In this document: piece by piece, positions 60,320 through 64,000 of the stretch
Layout: each line of letters begins with the position of its first letter
Position numbering within the stretch: position 1 is the first letter of the stretch
Origin: Leifsonia sp. AK011
GTDB lineage: Bacteria; Actinomycetota; Actinomycetes; Actinomycetales; Microbacteriaceae
NCBI RefSeq assembly: GCF_013410945.1
Contig: NZ_JACCCH010000001.1
Location: 1,116,001 to 1,180,000, forward strand
Direction of reading: 5' to 3'
DNA: 64,000 nucleotides
The notes under the pieces: generated by a model
The model's database searches: none
What the model was told of the DNA's origin: nothing
Seen by the model: the letters and a program-made list of their open reading frames with translations, nothing else
Translations under genes and position numbers: made by a program

Positions 60320-63300
60320 TCAGGTGGCGAGGGCCTTCGTGATCCTCTGGATGCTCACCGGTCCGTCGGTGCCGAGGTGCTGCGCGAACAGGCTCAACCG
60401 CAGCTCCTCGAGCATCCAGCGCACCTTCACCAGGGACGGCGGGGCATCCGCCGCGAGGGGCAGGGCGCCGCCCGCCGCGACATAGAGGGCCGTGGCCTGC
60501 TGCACCTCGTGCATCCACGTGCGGTCACGCCCCACGTTCTCGGCGAGCTTCGAGACGCGGTGCACGATTCCCGCGAGGTAAACGGGATACCTGCGCAGTC
60601 GGTCGAGACCGGCTCGCGAGAGGAATCCGGGATGCACGAGCGCGTCGAGCTGGGACCGTGCATCGCCGAGCGGCGCGATGAGGGCCAGGCTCGTGGCATC
60701 CCGGATCGCCTTGTCGGCGTCGCGCGCGGCCGTGAGGATGCGCGACACCAGGGCCACGGTCGTGAAGAGACCATCGACCACGGCAGCGGAGACGGCATCG
60801 CGGGCGGCGAGGAACTCGGCCTCGGTGAAGATCGAACCGGGATCGACGATCGACTCGACGAGGGCGGCCAGCGCATCCTCGAAGAGTGCCGCGGTGCTGC
60901 GGTAGGGGGAGGTCGCCAGGATGAGCTTCTCCTGCGTGGTGAGGTGCTCCTGCACGTACGCGGTCGGTGCGGGAACGGCGAGGAGCAGCAGACGCAGCAC
61001 GCCGAGGCGATGGGCCGCGGCTTGGTCCTCGGGCGTCGCCATGAGCCTGATCGCGACCGTGGCGCCCTCGTCGACGAGGGCGGGATAGGCGCGGACGCGG
61101 TTGCCGCCGTGGTCGGTGTCGCGGATGCGGTCGAGGTCGCCGAGATCCCACGTGGCGATGCCGGAGCGCTCGACTCGCGGGGCCGGGGGAGCGGCGGCGG
61201 CCTGGGCCGGGCGCTTCGGGCCGTCGACAACGGTGGCGATCGACTCCCGCGCGGCCGGAGCGAGGGCGGCCTGGAGGGTGGTGAGCGAGCGACCCCGCTC
61301 GACGACCTTGCCGCGGTCATCCACTACGGCGAAGCTCGGCACGAGGTGCTCGGGCACGCGTGACCAGTCGAAGTCGCTCGGGCTCACGATCGTGTAAGCC
61401 TGGCGACCGATCTCCACGGCAAGGTACTCGGTGATCGAACCGGGACGCGACTCGCCCGCGAGCGGTTCGAGTAGACGGCGAGCCCAATCGGCGGCGGGCA
61501 CGACGTTCTTGCGGATGTGCTTGGGCAGTGCCTTGATCAGCGCGGTCACGAGTTCCTCGCGCAGGCCGGGAACCTGCCAGTCGAAGCCGTCGCGCCGCAG
61601 CCCCGCGAGAAGCGGGAGCGGCACCGAGATCGTCACGCCGTCGTCGTCTGCGCCCGGGAGGAACTTGTACGAGACGGCGAGAGTCTGGTCCCCTTGCTTC
61701 CACTCCGCCGGGAAACCCTCACCGAGGTCGGCGTCGGGCTCCTCCTCGAGGAGGTCGGCCTCGCGCATCGTCAGCAGGTCGGGATCCTCGGTGCGAGCCG
61801 TCTTCCACCACTTCTCGAAGTCGCGCTGGGTTGCGACATCCCGCGGGATGCGCCGGTCGTAGAAGGCGACAACCGCCTCGTCGTCGAGCAGGATGTCACG
61901 GCGCCGGGTGCGCTCCTCGAGCTCTGCCAGCCGCGCTCGCAGTGCCCTGTTGTTGCGGTCGAACGCGCTAATACGCTTGTCGGTCCGGTGAAGGTCCCAG
62001 TCGCCCTCGACGAGTGCGTGCCGAATGAAGAGGTCGCGAGCGAACGACGGATCGATGCGCGCGAACTGCACCCGGCGCTTTGTGATGATCGGCACGCCGT
62101 ACAGGGTGACGCGCTCGTACGCGACCGCCGCGCCCTGCTTCTTCTCCCAGTGCGGCTCGGAGTAGGTGCGCTTGGCGAGGTCGCCGGCGATGGGCTCGGC
62201 CCACGCCAGATCGATGGCGGCATTCACCCGAGCGAACAGGCGACTCGTCTCGACGAGCTCGGCGCTCATCACCGCGGAGGGCTGCTTCTTCGCGAGCGCC
62301 GACCCCGGAAAGATCGAGAACCGCGTTCCCCGGGCCCCCGCGTAGTCCTTCTTCGCGAGGTCGCGCACGCCGATGTGGCTGAGGAGACCCGAGAGCAGGG
62401 AACGGTGGATGCCCGTGGCATCCGTCGACCGGTCGCCCACCGTGAGACCCAGCTGCCTGGCCGCGCGCGAGAGCTGGCGGTAGAGGTCCTGCCACTCGCG
62501 CACGCGCAGGTAGTTGAGGAACTCGGCCCGCACCCGCCGCCGGAACTGGTTGCCGCTGACCTCGCGTTGGGTGTCCTCGAGGTAGTTCCAGAGGTTGAGG
62601 AGCGTGATGAAATCGCTCGTCGGGTCGGTGAAGCGCGCGTGCTGCTGGTCGGCCTGCGCGCGCTTCTCGAGCGGTCGCTCGCGCGGATCCTGGATGCTGA
62701 GGGCTGCGACGATCGCGATGACCTCCCGTGTCACGCCGTAGCGCCCTGACTCCACGAGCATGCGCCCGAGCCGCGGGTCGACGGGCAGCTGCGAGAGCTG
62801 TCGTCCGACCTTCGAGATCTTCATTGTGGTTGCCGGTGGTTGAGGAGTCCGCGAAGCGGACGTCTCGAAACCCCCACGAGATACGTCCAACGCCCCGAGT
62901 TCCGTCAGGAGATCGACACCATCCTTGATGCCCCGGGAATCCGGCTTCTGGAGGAACGGGAAGTCTTCGATGTTCCCGAGCCCGAGCGACACCATCTGCA
63001 GGATGACCGCGCTCAGGTTGGTGCGCAGGATCTCGGGGTCGGTGAACTCGGGCCTCCTGGCGAAGTCCTCCTCCGAGTAGAGCCTGATGGCGATGCCGTC
63101 GCTCGTGCGCCCACTTCGCCCCGACCGCTGGTTGGCGCTCGCCTGGCTGATCGCCTCGATCGGCAACCGCTGGATTTTCGAGCGCACGCTGTACCGGCTG
63201 ATGCGCGCAGTGCCGGTGTCGATGACGTAGCGGATGCCCGGCACCGTGAGACTCGTCTCGGCGACGTTCGTCGACAGCACGATGCGCCGACGGATGCCCG

Positions 63301-64000
63301 GAGTCCGCTTGTCGAACACGCGGTGCTGGTCCGCTGCACTCAACCTGCCGTACAGGGGTAGCACCTCGGTTGTGGAGGCCCCGCGGCCGGACAAGTGCCC
63401 GCGCACTGCATCCTCGGCATCCCGAATCTCGGCCTCGCCCGACAGGAACACGAGCACGTCTCCGTCGCTCTCGCGCTCCAGCTCGTCGAGCGCATCGGTG
63501 ATGCCCTCGAGGTAATTGCGGTCCTCAGAGGGCTCGCCCTCCTCGTCCTCACTGAGTTCACCGACGAGCGGGCGGTAGCGGATCTCGACGGGGTAGGTGC
63601 GGCCCGACACCTCGATGATGGGCGCTGGGGTGCCATCCGCCGCCGCGAAGTGCCGCGCGAAGCTCTCGGGGTCGATCGTCGCACTCGTGATGATGACCTT
63701 GAGGTCGGGCCGGCGCTGGATCAGCTGCGTGAGGTAGCCGAGGAGGAAGTCGATGGTGAGGCTGCGTTCGTGGGCCTCGTCGATGATGATCGCGTCGTAC
63801 TTCTTCAGATCCCGATCGCGGTGGATCTGGGCGAGCAGCACGCCGTCGGTCATGAGGCGGATGCGCGTGCTCGGGCCGATCCGGTCGGTGAACCTCACCT
63901 GATACCCGACGAGGCCACCCACCTCCTGCCCGAGCTCCTCGGCAACTCGTTCGGCGATCGTGCGAGCGGCGATGCGCCGCGGCTGTGTGTGCCCGATGAC
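60320..64000 (-). CDS. hrpA: HrpA-type DEAH-box RNA helicase (5' end missing)
   Basis: 1226 residues plus stop are visible; the gene continues past the right edge and its Walker A region is outside. Present are TQPRRIAARTIAERVAEELG (motif Ia), IIDEAHERSL (DEAH), TSAT (motif III) and QRSGRSGR (motif VI), then the helicase-associated domain, OB fold and the long DUF3418 C-terminal part typical of HrpA. HrpA unwinds mRNA and rescues stalled ribosomes in E. coli. An in-frame copy of the GGTTGAG repeat (62838-62872) adds GFETSASRTPQP to a loop just before KISKVGRQLSQLPVDPRLG. Confidence 0.95.
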   Translation of the reverse strand, partial: VIGHTQPRRIAARTIAERVAEELGQEVGGLVGYQVRFTDRIGPSTRIRLMTDGVLLAQIHRDRDLKKYDAIIIDEAHERSLTIDFLLGYLTQLIQRRPDLKVIITSATIDPESFARHFAAADGTPAPIIEVSGRTYPVEIRYRPLVGELSEDEEGEPSEDRNYLEGITDALDELERESDGDVLVFLSGEAEIRDAEDAVRGHLSGRGASTTEVLPLYGRLSAADQHRVFDKRTPGIRRRIVLSTNVAETSLTVPGIRYVIDTGTARISRYSVRSKIQRLPIEAISQASANQRSGRSGRTSDGIAIRLYSEEDFARRPEFTDPEILRTNLSAVILQMVSLGLGNIEDFPFLQKPDSRGIKDGVDLLTELGALDVSRGGFETSASRTPQPPATTMKISKVGRQLSQLPVDPRLGRMLVESGRYGVTREVIAIVAALSIQDPRERPLEKRAQADQQHARFTDPTSDFITLLNLWNYLEDTQREVSGNQFRRRVRAEFLNYLRVREWQDLYRQLSRAARQLGLTVGDRSTDATGIHRSLLSGLLSHIGVRDLAKKDYAGARGTRFSIFPGSALAKKQPSAVMSAELVETSRLFARVNAAIDLAWAEPIAGDLAKRTYSEPHWEKKQGAAVAYERVTLYGVPIITKRRVQFARIDPSFARDLFIRHALVEGDWDLHRTDKRISAFDRNNRALRARLAELEERTRRRDILLDDEAVVAFYDRRIPRDVATQRDFEKWWKTARTEDPDLLTMREADLLEEEPDADLGEGFPAEWKQGDQTLAVSYKFLPGADDDGVTISVPLPLLAGLRRDGFDWQVPGLREELVTALIKALPKHIRKNVVPAADWARRLLEPLAGESRPGSITEYLAVEIGRQAYTIVSPSDFDWSRVPEHLVPSFAVVDDRGKVVERGRSLTTLQAALAPAARESIATVVDGPKRPAQAAAAPPAPRVERSGIATWDLGDLDRIRDTDHGGNRVRAYPALVDEGATVAIRLMATPEDQAAAHRLGVLRLLLLAVPAPTAYVQEHLTTQEKLILATSPYRSTAALFEDALAALVESIVDPGSIFTEAEFLAARDAVSAAVVDGLFTTVALVSRILTAARDADKAIRDATSLALIAPLGDARSQLDALVHPGFLSRAGLDRLRRYPVYLAGIVHRVSKLAENVGRDRTWMHEVQQATALYVAAGGALPLAADAPPSLVKVRWMLEELRLSLFAQHLGTDGPVSIQRITKALAT
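62838..62872. repeat. Palindromic repeat copy inside the hrpA coding region
   Basis: 35 bases from GGTTGAGGAG to CTCGAAACC with centre GCGAAGC, the same family as the cluster at 57.7 kb (closest to copy 57729-57765). On the hrpA strand it is translated without a stop as GFETSASRTPQP. Confidence 0.88.

Overview
The window reads as a chromosomal segment of a high-GC actinobacterium, most likely a member of the Microbacteriaceae. Supporting signs are uniformly GC-rich third codon positions, frequent GTG starts, many leaderless genes (a TANNNT box 6-7 bases before the start codon), a surplus of GGATGCC/GGCATCC words, small Microbacteriaceae-type proteins, and the neighbourhood mscL - fmdB - 5-FTHF cyclo-ligase / galU - GNAT - sepX/glpR. 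I see no phage, transposase, integrase or CRISPR array. The accessory character comes from a sugar acid operon, glycan clusters and dispersed palindromic repeats.

Layout. 1-5.5 kb: a divergent sugar catabolic locus (enolase-superfamily dehydratase fragment, KDG kinase, KDPG aldolase, KduD-like SDR and Zn-alcohol dehydrogenase on the minus strand; aldose 1-dehydrogenase and lactonase on the plus strand) that together form a plausible non-phosphorylative route for an L-galactose-like hexose. 5.5-12 kb: UBP zinc finger, GCS2-type ligase, SGNH hydrolase, K+ channel, LssY-C membrane protein, pdxH and a coiled-coil membrane protein. 12-16 kb: a 1250-residue helicase/nuclease-like protein whose ATPase motifs are eroded. 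16-20 kb: housekeeping cluster ending in tRNA-Ala(CGC). 20-26 kb: hydrolase/TetR pair with twin operators, an EAL phosphodiesterase, two small paralogues and a bacteriophytochrome-diguanylate cyclase, so light is probably read into c-di-GMP here. 26-31 kb: pyruvyltransferase and three glycosyltransferases, one fused to HEAT repeats. 31-41.7 kb: dgdA with its divergent LysR regulator and assorted enzymes, lipoprotein and small proteins. 41.7-50.7 kb: exopolysaccharide cluster (Wzc-like BY-kinase, phosphatase, glycosyltransferases, Wzy, Wzx). 50.7-52.5 kb: FMN reductase and MFS exporter. 52.5-57.7 kb: ribonucleotide reductase locus with DnaA boxes and two NrdR boxes, an alpha subunit whose redox-active CxxC tail is on a separate 27-codon ORF, and a class Ic-type beta subunit. 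57.7-64 kb: palindromic repeat cluster, a surface protein with a Pro-Thr stalk, a CitE-like lyase and an HrpA-type RNA helicase carrying a translated repeat copy.

The points most worth following are the split NrdA with a Phe-for-Tyr NrdB, the apparently inactivated helicase, the palindromic repeats that enter or end coding regions, and the complete-looking hexose acid pathway at the left end.
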